Origin: Actinocrinis sp035605935 | GTDB lineage: Bacteria; Actinomycetota; Actinomycetes; Streptomycetales; Catenulisporaceae | Assembly (NCBI RefSeq): GCF_035605935.1 | Contig: NZ_DATNGK010000169.1 | Coordinates: forward strand, 19,030-83,029 | Length of the DNA stretch: 64,000 bases | Direction of reading: 5' to 3' | Part shown: positions 56,279-64,000 of the stretch, one piece after another | Position numbering within the stretch: the first letter of the stretch is position 1 | How the letters are laid out: every line of letters starts with the position of its first letter | The notes under the pieces: generated by a model | Databases searched by the model: none | What the model was told of the DNA's origin: nothing | The model's input: only the letters and a program-made list of their open reading frames with translations | Program-made: the position numbers and the translations under genes

Positions 56279-56444
56279 TAGGGCATGTTTTGGAACTAGC
56301 GTCGGTTAAGGCCGCGGTGTCTGGCGCGTGCGATCGCAAGGCGGAGGGTCGTTCTCGTACCGGGCGTCCGTGGACGATCCGACAACGCAGCGAGCGTGCG
56401 TGGCAGGCGCCGCGGCCCCGGCGATGGTTCCAAAACATGCCCTA
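56279..56444. mobile_element. 166-bp MITE-like element with 18-bp perfect terminal inverted repeats
   Basis: Left end 56279-56296 and right end 56427-56444 are exact reverse complements (TAGGGCATGTTTTGGAAC on the left). The outermost TA on each side may be a duplicated target dinucleotide, leaving 16-bp repeats. Inner sequence continues imperfectly self-complementary. It holds no coding capacity for a transposase. IS630/Tc1-like or IS5-like elements that target TA would be the natural source. Confidence 0.75.
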
Positions 56445-56554
56445 ACTTCGTACCGGCACATGACGGCGTCTCAGACAGGTGGGACTGACGACCAGACGCC
56501 TGACATCCGTTTCGATCGCTCGCATTCCGGTAGGAATTCCGCAGGGGGGATACT

Positions 56555-57430
56555 TTGCGTAAAACGGCTGCCTTGATCCTGTCACTCGCGATGACGACAA
56601 CCGGCTGTACCGAGGCCAACAACGTCATCAAAGTGGCGGCACAAAGCCCCATCACACCCATTGTCCTGAAGATCGTTCATGGCGGCCTGGTGACCATCGC
56701 CGAGGACGTGCCATCACCGCAGGCGAAGGCCGTCGCCCTGGTCGGAGTATTCGCGGTCGATGCACTCTCGTCGGCGGTCGCGTCCGAGCAGAACAACGAA
56801 AAGGCGATGGCCGAGGACGCCGTTCTCCTGCTGGTCACCCAGACCATCAGGGGTCAAGTTCAAACCAGCGTCTTCAAGATCACGACCAGCCACAAGCTGA
56901 TCGTGGCGATGAACGGGAAGTTCATCGAGACTCTCGAACCGAAGAAGATCACCATTACCGCCGAGCCGGGCACCGACTCGACGATCGTGGTAACCGATGC
57001 CCAGGCCGGCCAGATCACCTACATCAACGCGAAAATCAACCTGGCGCCGTCAAACTTCGCCAACAACATGCTCGGCGACCACTCTCACACCGACTTGGAT
57101 ACCGGCCGGGATAAAAACCTACCGGATCCGAATCAGAACGCCGATCTGTTCGACTCCGGCACGGGCGGCGTCGTGACCGTCAACGGAGCAAAGGCCGCAC
57201 GCTGGACCTCCTCGGACGCGCCGACGCTGGCCGGCTGCGAGTCGTTGCCGAAGGCCGCTTGGACGACAAAGCTATACGGCAGTTTCCAAAACCTCGGCGG
57301 CCCCGGCGGCGACGTATGGTGCGTGCTCAGCAAGCAGGGCCGCTATGGAACGCTGGCAAGCGGCGGGAACAACGCCAACTACGCCTGGACCTTCGCCTAC
57401 GTGCTGTGGAAGAAACCCGGCGACAATTAG
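56555..57430 (+). CDS. predicted lipoprotein of unknown function
   Basis: 291 residues from a TTG with AGGGGGGA (56543-56550). The signal 'TAALILSLAMTTTGC' ends in a lipobox Cys at about residue 18. The mature part has an Ala/Val-rich helical region ('AVALVGVFAVDALSSAVASE'), then a beta-rich part with 'TITAEPGTDSTIVVTDAQAG' and a C-terminal 'AARWTSSDAPTLAGCESLP' ... 'WCVLSKQGRYGTLA' unit, with two Cys that may pair. Membrane-anchored, outside the cell. It sits between the MITE-like element and the toxin operon; no link to the toxin can be shown. Confidence 0.75.
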   Translation: MRKTAALILSLAMTTTGCTEANNVIKVAAQSPITPIVLKIVHGGLVTIAEDVPSPQAKAVALVGVFAVDALSSAVASEQNNEKAMAEDAVLLLVTQTIRGQVQTSVFKITTSHKLIVAMNGKFIETLEPKKITITAEPGTDSTIVVTDAQAGQITYINAKINLAPSNFANNMLGDHSHTDLDTGRDKNLPDPNQNADLFDSGTGGVVTVNGAKAARWTSSDAPTLAGCESLPKAAWTTKLYGSFQNLGGPGGDVWCVLSKQGRYGTLASGGNNANYAWTFAYVLWKKPGDN

Positions 57431-57505
57431 CGAGCACGACGGACGGGCCGAGCACCGGGCTCTTCTAGCCTCACAGCCGCCTGCGATGCTTCCGTGTCCG
57501 TTCCC

Positions 57506-58120
57506 TTACTCATCAGTGGGCACGTAGTTGGGATCGCGGCCCGCATCCGGTCGCGTCTCGACGCCGAGTCCGTGCGGGTGGAAGCTGTCGTAGCTGAATC
57601 CCTCGCCGACGATTTCGGCGGGCAGCTGGCCGGTCATCAGTCGCCATAGGAATCCGTCGAACGGACCGGGAAACTCGTCCCATTCGTTGAAGCCGCCGTC
57701 GTGCCAGATGATCGGCCAGCGCTCTGGCTCGCCCGCCGGATCCGCCCGGAAGAAGAACTGGAATTCGTCAGCTGACGTGCCCCAGAGGATCAGGCCGCCG
57801 GGTTCCGGGTGCAGGGGATACGGGACCGTTAGATACTCGCGCCGCTGCCGCAGGTAGTTCTCGCCCCATTTGATCCGGGAGAGCAGGTCGCCCCAGCCAT
57901 AGAGCGGTGACTCCGGCTCTACTTGCGGATGCGAGAACACGATCAGGCCGAGAATGCCGGAGCCGTAGTAGTCCACGAAGCCGGTGAACGAGGCGGGCAG
58001 CCGCAGGCCGAGATAGCCTTCGATCTCGCTCCAGTCCGCCGGTGCGACCTCGACCGGACGGCCCGTCGCGTCGACCGGCGGGCCGAGCACGGACTTGATC
58101 CGATCGAGGTCGCTCGTCAT
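57506..58120 (-). CDS. SMI1/KNR4 (SUKH) family immunity protein
   Basis: 204 residues. 'WSEIEGYLGLRLPASFTGFV' (about 30-49), 'DYYGSGILGLIVFSHP' and 'LILWGTSADEFQFFF' follow the SUKH pattern of Trp-x-x-Ile-Glu, Leu-Pro, and a beta-hairpin core. SUKH proteins are the most common immunity proteins of nuclease polymorphic toxins. The gene starts 34 bp after the stop of the giant toxin gene on the same strand, the normal toxin-immunity order. It is expected to neutralise the C-terminal nuclease in the cytoplasm. Confidence 0.85.
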   Translation of the reverse strand: MTSDLDRIKSVLGPPVDATGRPVEVAPADWSEIEGYLGLRLPASFTGFVDYYGSGILGLIVFSHPQVEPESPLYGWGDLLSRIKWGENYLRQRREYLTVPYPLHPEPGGLILWGTSADEFQFFFRADPAGEPERWPIIWHDGGFNEWDEFPGPFDGFLWRLMTGQLPAEIVGEGFSYDSFHPHGLGVETRPDAGRDPNYVPTDE

Positions 58121-58154
58121 TGGCTGCGCTCCCTGTGCCCGCTACTACCTGTTG

Positions 58155-61100
58155 TTAGCCGCAATTCCCGTCCGACACCGGTACCAACTCGTTGGTGAGC
58201 GTGCAGTTGATGTTGAGCCCGCCGCCGGTGGCGACGAGGTGGACCGCCGACGGGATCGCTGTCGAGTCGTCAGGGTAGAGCGGTATCACGTCATATTGCA
58301 CCGTCTCCCCGTTCGGCGCGGCTCTGATCTTAGCCGCGATGAGGTTCTCCACATTGCTCATGGCACCGTTGTTGAGCGCAGCGCCGATGGCGACGAAGTT
58401 TCGCGGGTTCTTCGCGGAGCCGCCGAACTGCTTGCCGATCAGGTGGCCGCTGGTGTTTGCGAGCCGGTTGCCTAAACTCTTGCCCCACGGCGCCGGATTG
58501 GGGTCGGCTGGCGATTTCACGCCGGTCATCGTGTTGTCGAAGATGCCGTCGGAGCCGGTCGCGCGGCAATCGGTTCCGTCCCCGAACGGCTGCATCGGCC
58601 AGTAATGGATGTTCCCCGCGCCGTTCGTCCCGTTCTGCTTCGGGTCCCGGTTCTTGCAGGCGGCGTTCTCGACGGTGTTCGCGAGCGCCGCTTGGTCCCT
58701 GACCTTGCGCAGCTGCTCCAGCAGCTCGTCCATCTTCTTCAGCAGCAGCTTGGCCTTCTCTAGTTCCTCGATGAACTTGACGATCTTCGGCGCGAGCTCG
58801 ACGACCTTCGCCACGAAGTCCGCGAGCTTGGCCACCTTGGTGAACGGGACCAGGTCGACCAGCGTCCAGATGCAGGCCATGACGTCGCCCTTGGTGAAGC
58901 AGTTCTCCACGTCGTCGACGCCGAGCACGTCCAGCAGCAGCTGGCCGCCGTTGTCGACGAGGAAGGTGGTCAGGTCGGTGCCTGCCACACCTTGGGCCTG
59001 GTTGTACTCGTCGACACAGGTCTGGCCGCAGTTCGCCAGCAGCAGCGCCTGATCACTCGCTGCGAGCGGCGTCTGGCCCGCGTGTTGGTAGGTGATCCGG
59101 TTCGCCGCCTCGCTCGCGGCTTCTTGCGCCTGAGCCGCCGCTGCGGCCTGCTGCGCCGCCGCAGCATCGGCCTGAGCGCTTGCCGCGGCCGTGTTCGCCA
59201 TGGCTGCCGCGTTCGCCGCGTCAGCCGCATCGGACTGGGCGGCGGTCGCTTCGTCGGTGGCATCGCTCGCGGCAGTATGCGCCGCCGCCGCGTCCTTCTC
59301 GCTCGCGGTCGCCGCTGCTTGGGCTGCCGCGGCGGAACTGCTCGCTGCCTGCGCGGACACGTGGGCGTTGGTCGCGTCTTGCTGCGCCTTCGCGTCCATG
59401 ACGTTGATCCGGTCATCGGACTGCTTGGTGGCTTGAGCGTCAGCAGAGGCCTGCGCAGCTGAGGCCGCCGCCGCGGAGGCCGAAGCCGCAGCGCTCGCCG
59501 CGGACGTCGCGGCGTCGGCGGCCGCTTGGGCAGCCAGCTTCGCGTCACCGGAGGCCCGGTTGGCGGCGTCCTGAGCTGCGGCGGCGAGGGCGGCTGCCTG
59601 GGTGGCCTCGGCTGACGCGGCGTCAGCCTGCTGCTGGGCCATGGTCTTGGCCGCCTCGGAGGACAGGGAAGCGAGCCCGGCCGCCGAGTCGGTGGCGGCG
59701 TACGGCGCAGCCAGGTCGATGGCCTGGTCCGCGGGCGCGGCGACGGTGGCCGCCTCCGCCGCGGTCGCCTGCGCCGCCTGGGCGGTGGCCAGAGCCTGCC
59801 CGGTCGCGATCGCGCTATCCGACAGCGCGCCGGCCGCCTCGTTCTGCGCGGCCGCTGCCGCCGCCTTGGCGTTGTCGGCGTCGGTCTGCGCCTGGGCCGC
59901 CGATGCCTGTGCCGCCTCGGATTGCGATGCCGCGGCGCCGGCCTGCTTGATCGCGTCGGCAGCCAGTGCATCGGCCTGCAAGGCGAGCGAGTGGGTCTGC
60001 GCGGCGGCCGAATCCGCCGTGGCGGAGTCCGAGTCGGCCTTCTCAGAGGCGGCACTCGCCTGTACGGCCGCGGCCCGGGCCGTCGCCGCGTCGTTGGTCG
60101 CCTGCGTTGCATCGGCGTTGGCCTTGTCGGCCGCGGCACTGGCGGCGTCGGCGTCTGCCTTTGCCTGGTTGGCCGCGGCGGTGGCGCCGGCGGCGGCGTC
60201 AGTTCCCTGATCGGCGGCGGCTACGGCAGCGAGCGCTTGTGCCTTCGCCTCGGCTGCATCCTTGGTCCGTTGCGCCGTCTCCGCTTGCGCCCGAGCCGTG
60301 GCCGCCCGGTCGGCGGCCTGCTGCGCCGCTACATAGTTGCTGTTCGCGGCGGCGTCCGCGGTTGCGGCGTCGGCCTCTTTCGCCGTGGCGGTGGCATCCT
60401 GCTGCTGCGCGTCCGCGTTCTTCGCGGCAGCGTCGTTGCGTTTGGCCTCCGCTGTCGTTTCGGCGTTCGCCGCGATCGTGGCCTGATTCGCCGCGTCGGC
60501 GGCTGCCGCGTCGGCGCGAGCCTGGGCGTCCTTCGCCGCGGTTTCCGCGGTCGTCACCTTCGCCTTGTCGTTCGCGACCACGCTGGCCGCGGTGGCCGCT
60601 GCCGCGGCCTGGTTCTTCGCCTGGGTCGCGAGCGTCTGGGCTTGGGCCGCGTTGTCCTGCGCCGTCTCACGCAGGTACAGCGCCCGCGCCGCGTGTGCCT
60701 GCGCGCTGGCGTTCGCCAGCAGCGTCGCCGAGTCGGCCAGCGTCGCGTTCGTCGCAGCCACCGCGGTCTGCATCGCGTTGGAGGTCGCCTGAGCGGCGGC
60801 CGCGGCAGCGAGGGTCACCTGGACGGACTGCAACGCGTACGTCAGGCCCCTGCCTTCGGGCAGGCCGGACGTGGTCGCGGTCGCATACGCCGCATTGCGC
60901 GCGGCCACCGCCTTGTTTGCCGCGTCCTGCGCGATGACCGCTTCATTCTGTGCGGCGCCCGCCAGGGCGGCGACCTTCGCCTTGATCAGATCGAGGTCGT
61001 GCGGAGCGTGCGAGATGTCTACGTCGGACCAGCCGACCGGGTCGGCGCCGGAGGTCTTCTGGTTCTCGGCCCACAGGATGCCGCCGGCGGTCCAGGCGTA

Positions 61101-63938
61101 GTCAAGTCCGTCATGCATCGTCTCCGCGCCAGCCTTGAGTGCGTCCAGCGACTGCATCTCAGCGGCGACGATGTCGGCGCGCGGCTGCGCCTGCGCGTTC
61201 AACTCGGCCTGCCACTCGGCCCAGGCGGTCTCCTCCACGCCGATCAGCACGTCGGCCGGATCTATCGGGTTTGACGGGTCGCCGCCGGCCCAGCGTGCCT
61301 TGAGCGACTCGACCTCGTTGCGGAATTCCGGGGTGCCGGGCACCGGCGCGACCGTCGGCCAGCCGTCGTATTGGATGAACCGGCGCGCGTCGTCGGCCGA
61401 GCCGCTGATCGTCTCGTCCCGGTACGTGTTCCAAAACGATGCGTCAGCGGGGTCAGCGGCTGTATGCGTGGCGGCGATAGCAGTGACTCGGTCCTTGGCT
61501 GCCTGGTCGGCACGGGGAACCGGCAAAGCGTTATAGGCCGCGTCAGATTCCAGCCAGAAAGTCGAGTCCTTCGACATAAAGGTGGTCACGTCGGCGTTGA
61601 AGTCAGGCTGCTGGCCGTAGTCCATCATCCGGTAACCGTCGAGGAAGTGATTGATCCCCGCGGTGCGCTGCTTTCGTGCCTGGTCGGCGGCCGCCGCAGT
61701 CGCCACATCCTGCGCGATCGGGCCGTTGCGATCGCCCACCCAGTTGCTGTCTTCCCAAGTCCCCCACAGCTCGCCCATGCCGCTGTCGGGACCCGCCAGT
61801 GACTGCGCGGCCGCCGTGCGCACGCTGACACCGCCGGCGTGCAGCAGCATCGCGAGATGGGCCTGCGTTTCCCGCACGGCCTCCGCGGTCTGCATGCCTC
61901 TTTCCCGAGCGTTGAGATCGCCGGTGCCAGGCGGAATCACCGAGGTGGTGGCCGTGACCGGGCCGACGAAGGTGTGGCCGGCGTGCGGGACGTCCCAGAC
62001 CTGCGCCCCGGTGTTGTTGCAGGTGTAGATCTGCAGCTGCGTGCCCCAGTCCGCCGAGGAACCCGGATCGTCTAGGCAGCGCCCCGAGTTCGGGTTCACC
62101 AGGCGCGGATTGCCGCCCGTGTCGTAGCCGACCACCCATTGCTGGTCCAGGGTTTCCTGGCACTCGTCCAGCTGCACCTTCGTGCCGTCGTCCGTCGCGC
62201 CCTCACCGCCCGCGATGCCGAGGCACAGTCCGGCGGCCGTGAGCGAACCGTCGGTTTGGAGCGTCCACGGCAGCAGCGGACCGGTCGGCGGGCACTTCAA
62301 GCCGCAGGCGCTAACCGGCATGTAGCCCACTCCGCAGCCATACAGCACTACCGCGGTGCCGTCAGCCGCAGTAGCGGTGGTCGCTGCCGGGATGGCGCAC
62401 TTGTTCATGGTCGTGTTCGTGATCTGACCGTTCGGGGCGGCCGGACCGGACGGCGGGCTGAACCGCTGTGAGTTGGTCCCGTTACAGGCGTAGATCTGCA
62501 GCGCCTCGCCGTCGACGGTGGACGAGCCCGGCGTGTCGAGGCAGCGCTCTGCGGCCGGGTTGTAGAGCTGGGTGCCGCCGTTCTGGTTGTACTGGAAGTA
62601 CCACTGCTGGCTCTTCCAGCCGCCGCAGTCGGTCAGCTGTGCCGGGCTGCCGTCGTCAGTCGCGGTGGTCAGGTCGCTCTCGGCGCTCGAGGCGCCGGAC
62701 GCGATCCTGGTCTGCGCATTGACCACGCCGTTGTCCAGGATGAAGGCTTGCAGGCCGGCCGCACCGGCGGCGATAGAGGTGGCGTAGTGCGACGTGTCGA
62801 GCGGGCCGGCCTCTTTGGTCCAGCCGTTCAGGCCGATGCCCTTCTTGGCGTAGAGGTATCCGTCGCTGCCAAGCTTCAACTGGGTGCCGTCGGAACCGGC
62901 CGCAATGGGGGTGCTGGAAGCCGGGTCGGTGACGGCGATGCCGCCCTCCGAAGTCCAACCACCCATCCCGATGCCGCTCTTGGCGTAGACGTATCCGTCG
63001 CTGCCGACCAGGATCTGCACTCCGCCGTTGGTGACGATCGCCTTGGTGCCGGGGGCTACTTCCTTTACCCAGCCTGCGGCCGCGCCGATGCTGTTACGCG
63101 CGTATACGGTGCCGTCCGCGGCCATCATCATCTGGGTGCCGTCGGAACCCACCGAGATCGCGGTAGCCCCCGGGGCGCTCTCCGCGACCCAGCCAGCGGC
63201 CGGACCGATTCCGTTGCGTGCGTACACGGTCCCGTCGCGGCCGAGATAGAGCTGGACGCCGCCGTTCGTCGCGATCGCCCTGGCCGAGGTGCCGCCTTCA
63301 CTGGTCCAGCCGGACGCGCCTCCGATCGTGTTGCGGGCGTAGACGGAGCCGTCTCCGGGCACTATCAGCTGGGTGCCGTCGGAACCGGCCGCGATCTGCT
63401 CGAGCTCGAAGTCGCTTTCCTTGGTCCAGCCGCCCATTCCGGTCGAGCTCTTGGCGTACAGCTCGCCCGAGGTCGTCATCAGCATCTGCACCGAGCCGCC
63501 TACTGCGACGGACTTCGCGGCGCCACCGTTGGTGCTGGTGACGTCGAGACATTTGCCGGGCGCGCCGACCGGCGTCACGGTCCCATGGAAGCCGCCGTCG
63601 CCGGAGTAGTCCTGGTACGGCGTGAAGGTCCAGTTCTGATTCGCCGAGCCGCTGCAGGCGGCCGAGGCCGCGGCCGTGCCGTTGGCCGTGTTGCCTGAGG
63701 GATCGTCAAGGCACTTACCCAGCCCCTCGTTGGCGATCGGGCCGCTCGCCTGGGCGTTGAGGTTGTAAACCTGCGATATCGCGGTGTTGCCGAGATTCCA
63801 GTCCGGGGCAGCTGACGCCGGGCCGGCCGCCATAATCCAGACCAGGGTGCCGGCCATCGCCACCGCTGTGGCTCGCACCCGCCCGCGACTGAACCATGAA
63901 CTTGAAGACGCGCGAATGCGCGCAACACGCAACGGCAT
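58155..63938 (-). CDS. giant secreted polymorphic toxin: ricin lectin/beta-propeller, Ala-rich stalk, C-terminal nuclease
   Basis: 1927 residues. A Sec signal ends 'GPASA-APDW' (about 44). Ricin-type lectin sequence (about 55-135 and 425-650, with 'RCLDTPGSS', 'LQIYACNGTNSQRF', 'RCLDDPGSS') is interrupted at about 147-415 by 5-6 repeats of the form 'GSDGTQL...DGxVYARNxIG..GW', probably a tectonin/tachylectin-like propeller. A region of unknown fold (660-985) precedes about 620 residues of Ala-rich coiled coil. Then comes a pre-toxin-like segment ('CFTKGDVMACIWTLVDLVPF', about 1680-1700) and a nuclease domain with 'SGHLIGKQFGGS' (His near 1832) and 'NFVAIGAALNN', typical of DNA/RNA non-specific endonuclease toxins. 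The next gene encodes SUKH immunity. No cell-wall anchor was seen. Confidence 0.85.
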   Translation of the reverse strand: MPLRVARIRASSSSWFSRGRVRATAVAMAGTLVWIMAAGPASAAPDWNLGNTAISQVYNLNAQASGPIANEGLGKCLDDPSGNTANGTAAASAACSGSANQNWTFTPYQDYSGDGGFHGTVTPVGAPGKCLDVTSTNGGAAKSVAVGGSVQMLMTTSGELYAKSSTGMGGWTKESDFELEQIAAGSDGTQLIVPGDGSVYARNTIGGASGWTSEGGTSARAIATNGGVQLYLGRDGTVYARNGIGPAAGWVAESAPGATAISVGSDGTQMMMAADGTVYARNSIGAAAGWVKEVAPGTKAIVTNGGVQILVGSDGYVYAKSGIGMGGWTSEGGIAVTDPASSTPIAAGSDGTQLKLGSDGYLYAKKGIGLNGWTKEAGPLDTSHYATSIAAGAAGLQAFILDNGVVNAQTRIASGASSAESDLTTATDDGSPAQLTDCGGWKSQQWYFQYNQNGGTQLYNPAAERCLDTPGSSTVDGEALQIYACNGTNSQRFSPPSGPAAPNGQITNTTMNKCAIPAATTATAADGTAVVLYGCGVGYMPVSACGLKCPPTGPLLPWTLQTDGSLTAAGLCLGIAGGEGATDDGTKVQLDECQETLDQQWVVGYDTGGNPRLVNPNSGRCLDDPGSSADWGTQLQIYTCNNTGAQVWDVPHAGHTFVGPVTATTSVIPPGTGDLNARERGMQTAEAVRETQAHLAMLLHAGGVSVRTAAAQSLAGPDSGMGELWGTWEDSNWVGDRNGPIAQDVATAAAADQARKQRTAGINHFLDGYRMMDYGQQPDFNADVTTFMSKDSTFWLESDAAYNALPVPRADQAAKDRVTAIAATHTAADPADASFWNTYRDETISGSADDARRFIQYDGWPTVAPVPGTPEFRNEVESLKARWAGGDPSNPIDPADVLIGVEETAWAEWQAELNAQAQPRADIVAAEMQSLDALKAGAETMHDGLDYAWTAGGILWAENQKTSGADPVGWSDVDISHAPHDLDLIKAKVAALAGAAQNEAVIAQDAANKAVAARNAAYATATTSGLPEGRGLTYALQSVQVTLAAAAAAQATSNAMQTAVAATNATLADSATLLANASAQAHAARALYLRETAQDNAAQAQTLATQAKNQAAAAATAASVVANDKAKVTTAETAAKDAQARADAAAADAANQATIAANAETTAEAKRNDAAAKNADAQQQDATATAKEADAATADAAANSNYVAAQQAADRAATARAQAETAQRTKDAAEAKAQALAAVAAADQGTDAAAGATAAANQAKADADAASAAADKANADATQATNDAATARAAAVQASAASEKADSDSATADSAAAQTHSLALQADALAADAIKQAGAAASQSEAAQASAAQAQTDADNAKAAAAAAQNEAAGALSDSAIATGQALATAQAAQATAAEAATVAAPADQAIDLAAPYAATDSAAGLASLSSEAAKTMAQQQADAASAEATQAAALAAAAQDAANRASGDAKLAAQAAADAATSAASAAASASAAAASAAQASADAQATKQSDDRINVMDAKAQQDATNAHVSAQAASSSAAAAQAAATASEKDAAAAHTAASDATDEATAAQSDAADAANAAAMANTAAASAQADAAAAQQAAAAAQAQEAASEAANRITYQHAGQTPLAASDQALLLANCGQTCVDEYNQAQGVAGTDLTTFLVDNGGQLLLDVLGVDDVENCFTKGDVMACIWTLVDLVPFTKVAKLADFVAKVVELAPKIVKFIEELEKAKLLLKKMDELLEQLRKVRDQAALANTVENAACKNRDPKQNGTNGAGNIHYWPMQPFGDGTDCRATGSDGIFDNTMTGVKSPADPNPAPWGKSLGNRLANTSGHLIGKQFGGSAKNPRNFVAIGAALNNGAMSNVENLIAAKIRAAPNGETVQYDVIPLYPDDSTAIPSAVHLVATGGGLNINCTLTNELVPVSDGNCG

Positions 63939-64000
63939 GAGTTTTCCCCGAATTCCCGAACGCCCGAACGTTGTGAGAGGCGCTTTCAGACCAGCCGCTG

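Noticed and set aside
59922..61274. 450-residue plus-strand frame across the toxin stalk
   Set aside because: It is the reverse-strand reading of Ala codons (Gly/Arg/Val-rich) and has no ribosome site or domain.
58155..63938. CRISPR-like or tandem DNA repeat in the toxin gene
   Set aside because: The periodicity is at protein level (propeller repeats and Ala-rich coil) and lies within one intact reading frame; no identical spaced DNA repeats.

Overview
The window is high-G+C DNA with frequent GTG/TTG starts and short, often overlapping gene junctions, typical of a mycelial actinomycete. The strongest lineage evidence is a Scy/FilP coiled-coil cytoskeletal pair (37.9-42.9 kb), a GlgE alpha-glucan operon (12.7-21.5 kb), NucS mismatch endonuclease, crotonyl-CoA carboxylase/reductase and isobutyryl-CoA mutase. 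From memory, gene order recalls the S. coelicolor SCO5385-SCO5444 neighbourhood (hbd, nucS, filP, scy, mce, thiolase, meaB, icmA, pep2-treS-glgE-glgP), so Streptomycetales/Catenulisporales or a close relative is likely. No rRNA, tRNA or CRISPR was seen.

Layout. 0-10.4 kb: a partial MarR gene, two small membrane proteins, ilvD, a MarR gene followed by icmA, then a leftward run of a metallo-beta-lactamase-fold protein, a small unknown, two double-YbjQ proteins and an enoyl-CoA hydratase. 10.4-21.5 kb: glycogen/trehalose/GlgE metabolism (glgX, glgP, glgE, treS, maltokinase). 21.9-28.9 kb: an exopolysaccharide locus with an Agd3/CE18-like deacetylase, PelF-like glycosyltransferase, PelG-like membrane protein, GH135 (Sph3/spherulin-4) and GH114 (Ega3-like) hydrolases. 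29-38 kb: meaB, thiolase, methylmalonyl-CoA epimerase, a HelD-like helicase, a TetR gene with twin candidate operators, and ccr. 37.9-42.9 kb: scy and filP. 43-54 kb: an AI-2E-family transporter, a secreted GH5-FN3-CBM2 cellulase, an alpha/beta hydrolase, two tandem paralogous ABC exporters, and a fused tandem 3-hydroxyacyl-CoA dehydrogenase. 54-64 kb: nucS, then an accessory-looking stretch with a Cys-rich protein, a MITE-like element, a lipoprotein, and a 1927-residue secreted lectin/nuclease polymorphic toxin followed by its SUKH-family immunity protein.

How the genes work together. Thiolase, the tandem 3-hydroxyacyl-CoA dehydrogenase, enoyl-CoA hydratase, Ccr, epimerase, IcmA and MeaB form much of the C4/C5 acyl-CoA network (ethylmalonyl-CoA and butyryl/isobutyryl-CoA metabolism) that feeds methylmalonyl- and ethylmalonyl-CoA. 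TreS, maltokinase and GlgE turn trehalose into maltose-1-phosphate and linear alpha-glucan, while GlgP and GlgX degrade it; the usual glgB is not in the window. The 21.9-28.9 kb locus is the most interesting system: it combines Pel-type synthesis/export functions with the same three modifying enzyme families (CE18, GH135, GH114) found in the Aspergillus galactosaminogalactan cluster, suggesting a partly deacetylated poly-GalNAc/GalN-type exopolysaccharide. The right-end toxin/immunity pair is a second strong candidate.
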